DNA from: Chromera velia
Taxonomy: Eukaryota; Sar; Chromeraceae
DNA length: 17,970 bases
Assembly: GCA_018398765.1 (NCBI GenBank)
Contig: JAHBMJ010000799.1
Span: 1-17,970 of the forward strand
Direction: 5' to 3'
Part shown: in pieces, positions 1 through 9,668 of the stretch
Layout: every line of letters begins with the position of its first letter
Position numbering within the stretch: position 1 is the first letter of the stretch
Translations under genes and position numbers: made by a program
Notes under the pieces: model-generated
Database searches by the model: none
Told to the model about the DNA's origin: nothing
What the model saw: only the letters and a program-made list of their open reading frames with translations

Positions 1-290
1 CGTTAGGGTGGGGAAGGAGGGAGCCGCAGAAGAAGATTGATAAAGCAAACAAAAAGAGCGAGGAAGCCCAAATCACATGCCGTTTCAGATCGATTTTCAG
101 GCCGGAAAGCCAACGCGGATCCAGAGCCGTGGCTAGAACAACGAACAATCATGCAGCAGCGGCCAGGGCAACAGACTCTGGCGGGCCCCGAGGGCGGGGT
201 CTGATACCTCAGCTTAGGCTGGGGAACGCCCCACCTTGCTAGCTCTGGCGACAGATAGACATAGCGGGAAGGCCCTAGGGCAGAACATAT
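1..290. other. GC-rich unassigned block at the window edge
   Basis: This stretch is clearly more GC-rich than the 400 bases that follow it and contains short self-complementary pieces, such as GGGG-AAC-GCCCC near 220. The minus strand is open across nearly all of it, but I recognise no protein family in the translation. It may be a truncated repeat, a structured RNA, or the edge of a feature lying outside the window. It is not recognisable as rRNA, tRNA or a spliceosomal snRNA. Confidence 0.25.
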
Positions 291-319
291 CAATCAATCA
301 ATCAATCAAAAATCAATCA
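290..319. repeat. (TCAA)n microsatellite
   Basis: Tandem TCAA units with one interruption (AAA) near 310. They mark an abrupt change from GC-rich to AT-rich sequence. Confidence 0.8.
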
Positions 320-1271
320 AAAGAAGAGAAAAAGTTTTTTTTTTATGATTTTTCTTTTTATTATGGCATTCAATAGGCAAACAACTGTTGTTCACTGCAA
401 GTGTTGTAAAAGTGTTGCACGGGGTGTTGCATTGAAAACCATATACTTTTCAGTTGACATAAATAAAAAAAAAATAAAAAATTGGAAACTTTTTTTTTTT
501 TAATATTTATGGAGTGCAGAGCCTAGTAACAACATTTATCGCCCACGGCATTTACCAACCCTAGCCTAGTTTAATATAAAACTATAGCTTTAAATGCATG
601 CATACTTCAAAGTAAATGTAAGTCTAGCTGATTCAACTTATTTGACTAGTTATTTGATCGATCACACAAATTGCTTTTAAAAGCTTTTATGATTTGGAAT
701 TTAAGATTCGTCACCACTGGTATGTACATGTGTCTGGTTCTCGTTTCATGCATGCGTGCGAGATTCACCCATATGACTCACCATGCAGACCATGCACATG
801 CACATAAACATTCTCAAGAAGGAAACCGAGCGATTTCGCGTTGATGTTATAAAGTACCAACCATTGTTGGATCTTTCTGCTGTCACGTACTATGCAATCC
901 CCCAAATTTCCCCGTCCCCCCCGCCCACTGCATGCGACGACATGCATCATGCATTAGAGAGATCTTCCCCCTGATGGCCCAACACTGCCTCAACTTCCTT
1001 CCAAGCACCTCGCAAAGACGGCTCATCTATCGACTTGCAACAACCACACAGATCGACATTGACTTACCAGTGAACCACTTTCCCTTCCCTTCCCTTTCCA
1101 AATACAAACCCACGCCAGCAGACAAGCAACAGGCAGACAAGCAACAGGCAGGGAGGCAGACTCAATTGCGCAGACAGGGGCGCAACACGCACACACGTTT
1201 TGTTGCTCAATGAGCACTCACAAACTAGCGTAATCCTTTCGTCACTTCTCCAGTCAAAGAGGCATTTTTCT
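320..1271. other. Intergenic, no gene seen
   Basis: AT-rich to about 780, with T and A homopolymers near 335, 468 and 490. Beyond that it is mixed composition. The short open frames here have no recognisable domains and no splice-consistent continuation. A 15-bp unit (GCAGACAAGCAACAG) is repeated twice at 1118-1147. The end next to 1271 should hold the 3' untranslated region of the minus-strand RNA-binding gene, but I see no AATAAA close to its stop codon. Confidence 0.5.
1118..1147. repeat. 15-bp direct tandem repeat, two copies
   Basis: GCAGACAAGCAACAG occurs twice back to back and is followed by a partial third copy (GCAG). Confidence 0.75.
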
Positions 1272-4200
1272 TCATCGGCCGCCTCCGTCTCTCCTCACAA
1301 ACCTGTCATCGGCCCCACTCATCACAGCCTGCCTGCCTCCTCTGTGGTCGAACTCCATGTAAGGCCGCGCGCGGGGTCCGAAGGCGCCGATGCCGTCTCT
1401 GTTCCTGCCCATCGGACCAAAACCCTGTCTGTCAACTTGTCGTTTAGCTTCAAACTTCTCAACCGTGTGGTTCCTGCGTCTGTTGTCCATCTCGACAGAG
1501 TTCTCCAGCATCTTCAGCTCGTTCCTCCGGTTTCTCTCGAATGTCTCCATTGCCATGTCGAAAGTCCTTTCGTCTCTCGGAGGAGGGAAAGCGCCGCCAC
1601 CGCCGAATTCTGGCCCTGGCCCTGGCCCGGGACCTGGTCCGTATCCCGGCCCCCGGGGTCGCACCATCGGCCCCCCGGCCCCAATGTGCACGGCGGCGGC
1701 GCGCGGCGGCATGAATCCGTCTCCCATGGGACCTTCCCAGTGGGGGGGTGGCGCCATTGGATGGTTCCAGTCTTCTTCTGCAGAGCGGAAAGGGGAGGGA
1801 CAGATACAAGAGACACGAAGTACGTTGTTTCTTTAATGAGCATAAGTGCGCTTGTGTCTGTGTGAGGTAGAGATGGAAGTACACGTTGAAGCAACAGGCC
1901 TGCGAGGGCCTTTCTCTTTTACTGCCAAAGAGAAACGCGGTCGCAGATTGAGAGACAACTGTAGTCGGACGCTCTTCCTTCATTCCTGTTCTTCCTGACT
2001 CCTCATTTCCTACAGCATCTCACTGTGTTGATGGGACGCCAATCGTCGACCTCACAGAACAAACATCTATGTATCTCACTTTTCACTGACCCATTCTTTG
2101 TGCCTCCATCGCATACCAGGGGGGGGGTCGGATTCCTCTCCTCACATGATTCAGGTGCGGTCTAGGCGACCCTCCCAGCGGTGTTCCTGCTCCTCCTCCT
2201 GCTGGTCTCGGCGATCTGCCCTGTCCGTTCGGTCTGGAACTTGAGGAGGAGGAGGGCCCCATCCGATTCGGCCCCTGCTGCTGATGATGATCCTCTCCTG
2301 CACATAAGTCGGTCGGCTTTACAAAATGGTTGCATACAGGCAAGTGTGATTCATTCATTCTTTCTTTCTCTCTGCACTCGCAACGCTTTTTCCGCGTTTC
2401 TTCCTTTTGTTCACTTTGAAGCCTGCAGAAGTTTTCTGACCCCCTTCATCTGCCCCCCTCCTTTCAAAACTGCATGTGTTGAATGAGTTGGGTTTTGTGC
2501 ATTCAACATTGAATTAAGCACATGCTGAGCATGTTGTGAATCTGACCTTCAGAATACTCTCTCCGCATTTTCTTCATGGCAGGCGAGCCCTGAGCAGACA
2601 CAATCGGCGCACTGCACGGAGACGCGGACGGCATCTGCCGTTGGCGTTGTGATCCCCCCATGGGCGAATCCCCTGCAGACAGGACAGGATAGGGAGACGG
2701 AACAGAAGAGAGAGAAATACTGGCCTGCTTTTGCGCCGTTCTCGGCAACGCACAAGGACACGTGGAGACCACATTTTGGTCTGCACCTCACACCTCACAC
2801 ACGTAGCCCCCCCCCCATCGTTCACTCGCACACACGCAGAGAACAGAGAGACAGAAAGGACAGTCGCAGCTCCCCGAAACCCCAAAGGACGCTGAAGGTC
2901 ATCAATTCAGAGTTGGAAAGACAATCAAAAAAACTCCCTAAAACAAAATTCCCTCTTGGTGAGACAAAAGATAGAGACACAGCATTTTCGCAAGAGGTAC
3001 ACAACTGAACCGAAAACACACAAAGCAGACTTCTCCACGCATGTCCTCGCTAAGAAATCTCACGACGACAGGAACAGACCGCCATGCCGAGGCATCGGGG
3101 CCCCCATTTCTTCTAGCACCGGAGGACCTCTTTCTCTTTCTCTGTCTCTGTCCCTCTCACGAGCTGGCGGCATAGGGGTGTCTCGCTCGAGGTCTCTGTC
3201 TCTTTCCCTGATGGCCGCAAAGGGGCGCCCTCTGTCACTGCCGTCTCCCCTCGCACCTCCGAAAAGGACAGGAAACCTCTCACTGCCGTCTCCTCCGCGA
3301 GGACCAAGAATGACAGGCCCTCTGTTTCGGTCTGCGTCTCTGTTGCCTGCAACTCCCGGAACTCCTACCTCTTCTCCTCTCTCCCTCTCCCCCCCAGTCC
3401 CCCGGAACCCAACCACAGCACCCCCCTCTTCCCTCACGTCATCGTCCCAAGCCCGGAGGCCCATCACACTCCTTCTCTCATGAAACGGTAACACCTCCCT
3501 TGCCCCCCCGTTAACTGTCTCGATCGGATGCCCCCCACGGCCTTCCAACCTCTCCCCTCCCTCCCGTACATCTTTTCGGTGTCTCTGCCTGTCCATTAGG
3601 TCACCAGACAGACCCTCAGCCTGCCCCTCCTTTTCCCTTTCCCTTTCCCTGTCTCTGTCTCTCTCTCGTCCCTGTACAGGCTGCTGAACCTCTCTTTCCC
3701 GTCTGTGCTGGGCCCTCCTTACTGTGCAGATACCGCCCTTAGCCCCTCGGGGCATCTCCGTCTCTCCCTGCCGTAAGGCGACCTCTGCTGCCCGATGGTC
3801 CGCAAAGGTCGCAAAGCCGTACCCGACGCACCGGTTCCTGCCGCAGTCCACCGAGCTCTCTGCAGCGGGAAAAAGAGGATCACAAGGCACCGCGCACACG
3901 ATTGATTATTCACTATTTGTTGCTGTTGATCAAGAAGGAGATGGACTAGTTTGGCCCCATTAGCGTCACATTCTGGAGGCAAAGCGAGTGAGAAATCGGG
4001 ACGACGGGGGATGGGGAAGGATGGATGGAGGAATTTGTGTTGTAGAGGCGAATGAATGCACTCAAAGACAGAAGGTGCCCTAAAAAAGCAGAAGAACTCA
4101 CCGATGAAACAGGGGAAGGACTAAACGATTCAGTCAGCCCAGACAGAGCCTCGAAGAGAAAAGAAAAGCAATCAAAAACATGACAAGGTGATGAAGAGCA

Positions 4201-5400
4201 GAAGGAAAAGAGACGAAAGTGACGAGACGGACTTTCGGTCATCACTTCTACTGCGATTATCCTTCCAAATTTAGACAGCGCTGCATGCACCAATTCTGCA
4301 CACACACACACACACACACACATGAGAACAAGGACAGGAACCAGCATGAATCCACGAAGACGCGCACATTGGCACACACATATGGACATGCACAAAGATT
4401 GCCATCGAATGCATCAACTGTGAGATGACGTCACGCCCCCATACAGTCATTTTTGTTTTCTTGCTTCGACCGCTCACTTCACGCATGCAGGCAGCAGCAG
4501 GAGAAGGGAGCAGCAAAGCAAAGAAAGGTGCAAAGTCCTGTGCGCGCGTTTGAGCGGACGAAAGAGTGAGTGCCTGTGAGCCAGCGGACCGACCAGCTGT
4601 GGCATCGTACAAGAGCTGTCCGACGAAGACCTTGGTGGGCTCCGGACTTTCGACCTTGTTGGTTGGTGAGTTTCCTCTCGACTGAGGAACCCCCACGGCA
4701 GGTTTGACGTCCACCGGTTTTCCTTTGATCACGTGGTGCATCCTGAACACCTCCTCTGCCCTGTGCCTCTCTTGCAGAGACACGAATCCGTACCCAAGGG
4801 AGTGCTGCGTCTCCTTGTGCCGGATGATGGAAGCCTCCAACACCGTGAAGCGCAGAGAGGAGAAGTAACCCCTCAGGTCATCTGAATGAAAGCAGACAGA
4901 CTATATCGTCTTTTCACAGACAGACAGACAGACTATATGTTTCTTCTTCTTCTCCACAGACAGACAGAAGAACGGACACATGCATGCGTGCGTTGAGGGA
5001 AACGGATTCAAGAACCGGAGAGGCATAAGACGGTCGGCCGATCTTAAACAACATGTGAAGGTGGTGCAAAGGAAAAACTCGGAGTTACCCTCGATCGAGA
5101 AATCATTCATGACTGAAAGCAACGAGAACCAGTGACAGTGGGTGGATCGACGCATGCGCTAAGCAGACAGACTGCTTTTCGCATTCAGCCTTGGAAGAGC
5201 ATTCCAAAACACTGCTCGTGCCGCTACAGATGTTTGATAAGCAGTGGAAGTGACAAACAGGCATTCCAATAAGTTGTTCCTCACTTTTTTCAAGCACACG
5301 CACCTCTTGTGGTATCCCGGGTGGTCCCGCCAACGAAGACCCTCCTGCACGCATGCGCGGCGGCAGGAAGGATTCCGTCCATGAAGGAGGCGCACGAAGG

Positions 5401-5471
<71 letters not shown>

Positions 5472-5925
5472 GAGAGAAAGAGAGAAAGAGAGAAAGAGAG
5501 AAAGAAAGAGAGAGAGGTGCCATCACGCGTAGCTTCGCACAAGAGACAGATACTATTGTAAGAGAGGCAACAACAGATTATGTCTTTCCCCCCCGGCAAA
5601 CGACTTTCTTCTCCGAAAAATGGAAGAAAAAATGAAAAACCACCGACTGCGTTCCTGCCCAATTCTTTGCTCACCATCTTTTGTCAGACACAAAAACAAA
5701 AAAGCGCGCTATATCTGTCCGTCTGTCGACCTACAGGAAGTTTGTAGGCAAGGGAGCCCTGTCCGGTGGTGGCCCTTGGGGTGTGTGTGCTCTGTTTGGA
5801 TGCCCCCTCTCTCCGTGTCCTTCTGCTGTGGGATTGGCGAGAAACTCTAGACGAAGGGGAGGTGGGAAGTCTGCTTTGGGTCTGTTGTTCCTGCTGTCCC
5901 TATCATCTCTGTCCCTATCTTCCAT
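1272..5925 (-). CDS. Tandem-RRM RNA-binding protein, hnRNP A/B-like, eight exons
   Basis: Coding exons, in transcription order: 5735-5925, 5304-5344, 4594-4881, 4233-4295, 3080-3859, 2547-2672, 2091-2297, 1272-1777. All introns are GT-AG and all phases agree, giving 2,202 nt and 733 residues ending at TGA 1272-1274. RRM1 (about 64-140) has RNP2 RVFVGG and RNP1 GYGFVSL. RRM2 (161-245) has RNP2 KVFVGQL and RNP1 GYGFATF. The spacing and the linker match the hnRNP A/B (also Musashi/DAZAP) two-RRM arrangement. After RRM2 come Arg-Asp/Arg-Glu dipeptide runs (259-271, 412-439), a Ser/Pro/Gly/Gln-rich stretch, a Pro-Gly repeat (608-622) and a charged, probably helical segment (633-682). Such proteins bind pre-mRNA or mRNA, and the low-complexity tail suggests condensate behaviour (inference). 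The start is uncertain: ATG 5925 is the minimal choice, but the same frame stays open up to an ATG at 6240. Confidence 0.85.
4299..4322. repeat. (CA)12 microsatellite at a 3' splice site
   Basis: On the transcribed (minus) strand this reads (TG)12 followed directly by CAG, the acceptor of intron 3 of the RRM gene, with exon 4 starting at 4295. The TG tract stands where a polypyrimidine tract would normally be. Confidence 0.85.
5402..5516. repeat. Compound (CA)15-(GA)n-(GAGAAA)n microsatellite inside intron 1
   Basis: Fifteen CA units (5402-5431) run into GA units and then a GAGAAA-type repeat. In the RRM transcript this gives a long CU/CUUU tract, then (GU)15, ending about 55 nt upstream of the exon 2 acceptor at 5345. 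The long open frames reading through it on both strands are artefacts of the repeat. Confidence 0.9.
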
Positions 5926-6451
5926 ACTTGCGAGGAGGAGGCTGTTCTTCTCAACGGCCCCTGAAGGAAGGGAGGGCGCCGGGTCGTCGCGTCTCCTGCA
6001 CAAGCACACAAGGAAGGAAGGATATTCATGTTGTTCTCGGTGCGCATCTCTTGATTGAAAAACATCATGGACACGACAGAAGGTCAGACAGATGGCAAAC
6101 GAGCCATGAGGAACCTCTGCGGAAGAGCTCACGGTGCGTCTTTGCTTGTTTGTCTTCTTTGCCTTGCCGGAAGGAACCCGGGAGGGAGTGAGGGCGGCAG
6201 GGAGGGAGGAATTGCCGGTTGACTTCACAGTCGCTTGCATTTACATGCAGTGAAAAGACCTGAAATTGTCATTGTCAGGAAGAAAAACGGGACGGGAAGG
6301 GGGACCCGCAGGAGGCCCCACGGTTTTTTGGCAGAACGGAAAAAGACAGCAGAAGAAGAAACGAAGAGAGCAAGAAGGTATGGGGGATGTTCTCACTTCA
6401 CATTGTCTGATGCTTCTTTTCCCACAGACAGCACAGAAGAGACGGTCACGG

Positions 6452-6859
6452 TCATGACAGGAGAAAAGCACCGAATCTGGTAGGGGTCTACAGACCATGT
6501 CCACACCCCAATGAACACATTGACGTGACTGACCCCGTCAACTGTCCTGTTGGTTCCCGTTCCACCGGTTTTTCTTCCGTTTTTTGTGCCAAGAGCGTCT
6601 CATCCTGCCACTCGTCCATGTCTTCTGGTTCGTACCGGTCGTCAGGGTCGTAACGGTCAAACAACTCCGAGTCGCGGTCGTATGCGCTTTGGGTACACTT
6701 GCCGCACCACCCGTTCCCTCCAAATAAGTTACATGCCATGCTGGTAGCTCCCTCTGCCCGCCTCTCATAGCAAGGCGAGCAGAGTTTGTCCCCACACTCG
6801 GGGCACTTCCGGAGCAGAAGGATGTCTGCCTTCTGACAATCCGCGCACTGTCGAGACAT
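6452..6859 (-). CDS. Small Cys-rich zinc-binding protein, probably two exons
   Basis: ATG at 6859 is the first in-frame methionine before a clear cysteine cluster: CADC, then CPEC, then CSPC, giving C-x2-C-x10-C-x2-C-x4-C-x2-C, followed by MAC and WCGKC about 15-25 residues later. This looks like a B-box/RING/FYVE-sized zinc module, but I cannot assign a named family. An acidic, Asp/Glu/Tyr-rich tail follows. A GTCAGT donor lies after 6534 (phase 2). Joining to the acceptor at 6477 (57-nt intron) ends the protein at TGA 6452-6454. Joining to an acceptor near 6260 would also end it within a few residues. The same frame is open upstream to about 7057 without an ATG, so a 5' exon could exist. 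The 3' end faces the RRM gene on the same strand. Confidence 0.5.
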
Positions 6860-7059
6860 CAGAGTCACACAGGGGGTTGATGATGCCTCTATTGACCCAA
6901 TTCGCAGCTTCCCTAAGAGCTTCGGTGATTTCGTACAGCTCTCCTGCAGGTCTCCTTCTGACAGACACTTGAGACTTTCGATCTGGGACGTTACGCGACA
7001 CTGCGTGCATTCGCCCAGCCGACGATCGATTTCATCCAAAAAAACACCAGACCACAAAC

Positions 7060-7846
7060 TTCTGCTGCCCTTCTCTCATGAAGTACAGCCATGTACGCTG
7101 TTGCTGCGTCAACTGAAGAGAAGCCAAAAGCCAGACTGTGAGACGCATTGTGACGCTGTGATGGTGACTGTTGACGCCAAAGTCTGACTCTCGGAAGGGA
7201 CGTTTGGAGACTTCAAAATTCGGGAGACGGCCAGCATGAAGGGCGCTCATATAGGGCGCTCGCTACGTACGGCCATGCACATATTGGGTCTTACGCAATT
7301 ATAAGCAAGCTTGCGAACGGCCCCGGAAAGCAAGAAAAATGAGAACTGCACGATTGACGCACGCGTACGCCGGCGTGGTCGCGCAGACCGGGCCAGACCC
7401 CCACGGGAAAAACCGGCCTGAACACACTGAACTTCTAAGGTTCGATCTAGGCTTGCGACTCTTCCTACGTTCTCAGTCGTGCAGTCTTGTAGAGTTTGTG
7501 GAGGATGTAAGTCAGCTAGTAAGTCTCGGTAAGTCTCGGTAAGTCTAGAGGAGTGAGTTTCATCCATACTCTCCCTCTTCAGATCGATCACAGCCTCTGC
7601 TCTTTCAAATAATACCAGAGCGCCTCTTATTTCTTTTTATATGCATAGATTTAATTCAGAATCGCACGAACTGCGCGCATCACAGCAAGGTGCCGGGGTA
7701 TTCCGGATTCCGAAATTCGGGGCCGTAGGGGCTGAACTTCAGACAGGGGCGCCGCCCTATACTAGTAGCCAGGGGCTGGCCCGCGGCTCACCAGGCCCAT
7801 GCAAAAAACTTTCTGACCCACTCGATCCATACAAATGACCCAGAAG
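7060..7846. other. Intergenic, no gene seen
   Basis: No frame shows recognisable domains. AGGGCGCTC occurs twice at about 7240-7261, and a GTAAGTC-bearing tandem repeat lies at 7507-7545. Composition changes from GC-rich (7330-7420) to mixed before the TIR element. Confidence 0.4.
7507..7545. repeat. GTAAGTC repeated four times, partly as a 10-bp tandem
   Basis: GTAAGTC begins at 7507, 7519, 7529 and 7539; the last three are in a 10-bp register (GTAAGTCTCG). Each copy matches a consensus 5' splice site on the plus strand. Confidence 0.8.
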
Positions 7847-7854
7847 CTGCTACA
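7847..7854 (+). repeat. Target site duplication, left copy (8 bp)
   Basis: CTGCTACA lies immediately left of the TIR element and recurs at 9860-9867 immediately right of it. The bases beyond do not match, so the duplication is exactly 8 bp. Confidence 0.8.
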
Positions 7855-7883
7855 GACCTCCCTGAACCTAATGTCCACTTGAA
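7855..7883 (+). repeat. Left terminal inverted repeat
   Basis: Starts GACCTCCCTGAACC and ends CCACTTGAA. It is the inverted copy of 9831-9859 and differs only at the outermost base. Confidence 0.85.
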
Positions 7884-7901
7884 AAAAAAATATTAAGATC
7901 G

Positions 7902-7948
7902 TCCGCACCTGCGGCGCGGCTAATCAAGTCTATCCAAATTTGCGGCCT
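7902..7948 (+). repeat. Diverged left copy of the subterminal hairpin unit
   Basis: Contains CACCTGCGGCGCGG followed by a TCAAG-CTATC-AAA-TGCGGCC pattern. The same arrangement ends the right-hand array at 9779-9823, and it lies in the same orientation there rather than inverted like the TIRs. Confidence 0.65.
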
Positions 7949-8157
7949 AGCAAATCTCATTCAAAGAATATAAAAAAAAACTAAAAAATAATAACGTATA
8001 AATTAGTATAAATAAATCGATATATTGCCTTTAAAATACTATTCATGCCTAGGTTTTGTACATATCATCATATATAATCATACAATATCAATATTATATC
8101 CTAGATTACATCATACATAGCTTGGTGCCAGTATATGGTCATATATAACATCTCTAT

Positions 8158-9650
8158 TCATTCATCTTCTGAATCAGAATCAGCAAGATTGCTCAACCTG
8201 CAGATTTCACGGGCTTGCACCTGCGTTTGGTGAGCTCGCACTCTGAGACCACACGCTTGATATAGAGTAAGCCTCTTTTGTTGCTCTTGTCTCTCTGCCT
8301 CTCTCTGCTGGGCCTCACTCTCTCTGCCTCTCAGCTGTCAATGAGGGGGCATTCTTTCAAAAAACAAAGCGTCCGGGAGAACTGACTTTCTGTTTTTTCG
8401 TTGAAGGGCCGTCGCCTTCCTCCTGCTCTTTTCTGACGGTTCTGTCTCCACCCTTCAAGTTGTCTTCATCTGGAGAATTCTCGTCGTTGTTGTCACCCTC
8501 AGAACCCTCAATATCGATCAGACACACCTGCAAGCAGGGTACAAAAAGGAGAGAGAGGAAACGAATGAGAAAAACGTATTTGAAAATCTGTTAATCTTAG
8601 TGCGGTGCTGGAAATTTGCTAACCTGAATAGCATCTGTGCAGAAGCGCTGGGAGACCGCGAGCTTCCCACAGTCAATCAACCATCCCTTTAGTTTCTCTA
8701 TGTCCATCTCCGAAAAAATCTTGTCTGCAGAGGGAAACTCAATCGGCTTACCAAGCTCCCCTCTCTGTTGAGTCCCTTCTGCCCTCGCTGCTTCTCGTTC
8801 CATGGTTTTTTCCTCTTGCTTCTGCAGCAACGCGTGACTCTCTTCCTTCGACACAGGCTTGAAAAAACCCATGATTGACTGTGATTGCTTTGGCTGTGGT
8901 TTTACAGGTCTGGAGTGTTGGGATGCAGTTACAGCAGAAGAGAGAGCTTTCTTTGGAGGGCTGGCAACAGCAGAGGGGGGGGGCGGAGGAAGGAGACGGC
9001 CTGGTGGCTGCCTTTGCCTTTGCAAAGACAGGGTTCTCACCCTTGGAAATAGGGGGGGCGTTGTTGTTTGTTGCGGCGGGGGCTTGTGAGGCCGGGACAA
9101 GGGACTGTAGACAGCGTGCGACTGCCTTCGCTTGACTTCTGTCTGAAAGGCCGACGAGGGATCTATCGTCAGGATTCTCGGGATCGAACTCCTTCACCGA
9201 CTCAGCATTCTTCACGCTGACTGCTTCTCTGAGCTTGGTGTATACCTCTTGCCGCTTGTCGGCCTTTCTGAGGGGCTTTTCTAGAGCCTTGAACATGCTC
9301 TGCAAGAAGGCGGGGTCTTCCTTCAACATGTTGAAGGAGTAACCCCGAGGGTGGAGTTGGGGGTCCGGGTATCGCACGAGGAGTTTCCTGCCGGAAAGCC
9401 TTCTGCAAGTTTCAGTTTCTCTTAGACTCCGGCAAAGCAAGATCAACCACTAACACTTTGTAGGCAATACTTCTGATGCTGTGAATCCTTCTTCTGTTGG
9501 GTCACGTTGGGTACTCTGAGAGGTAAGGTAATTGAACGAAAAGTCTGAAAGTCCATCAATCTCGTCGATCTCTTTTTCTTCAGGGTTGTTTAGATACATT
9601 TGCACTTCGGGAGACGGGTTGACACATATGCAGCTGCGATTCTTTAGCAT
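8158..9650 (-). CDS. Unrecognised four-exon gene within the TIR element, with a one-base shift in exon 2
   Basis: Exons in order: 9457-9650, 8624-9402, 8387-8527, 8158-8334. Introns are 54, 96 and 52 nt, all GT-AG and phase-consistent. ATG 9648-9650 starts it and TGA 8158-8160 ends it; the product would be about 430 residues. Exon 2 needs a change of frame: upstream of the nine-C run at 8975-8983 one frame looks coding (YPDPQLHPRGYSFNMLKED region), downstream another does (SIMGFFKPVSKEE region), and the exon is one base too long. Visible features are an acidic N-terminal exon (EEKEIDEIDGLSDF), a charged helical middle, a Pro-rich linker, SIMGFFKP resembling the PCNA-binding box of DNA ligase I, an acidic stretch followed by STKKQK (possible nuclear signal), a Gln/Arg helix, and a terminal DSDSEDE. 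I do not recognise the family. Nuclear location is inferred. Confidence 0.6.
8975..8983. other. Homopolymer of nine G (C on the coding strand) where the reading frame changes
   Basis: The two coding-looking frames of exon 2 meet here, and a run one base shorter would join them. This may be a sequencing or assembly error, a real inactivating slip, or slippage-tolerant expression. A splice explanation was tried and no pair of sites with matching phase was found. Confidence 0.5.
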
Positions 9651-9663
9651 GCAGCTGCATGCT
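9646..9663. repeat. 18-bp perfect palindrome over the start codon
   Basis: AGCATGCAGCTGCATGCT equals its own reverse complement. The ATG of the element's gene (9648-9650, minus) lies inside it, just where the hairpin array begins. Confidence 0.8.
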
Positions 9664-9668
9664 GCCTT

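Noticed and set aside
5290-5677. Long frames on both strands across the CA/GA microsatellite
   Set aside because: Repeat artefacts; only the 41-nt exon at 5304-5344 is supported there.
6860-7010. Minus-strand frame with a helical look (GELYEITEALREAANW) upstream of the Cys-rich gene
   Set aside because: It could be joined to the Cys cluster only through an intron of about 23 nt, which is implausibly short; it is left as a possible chance frame.
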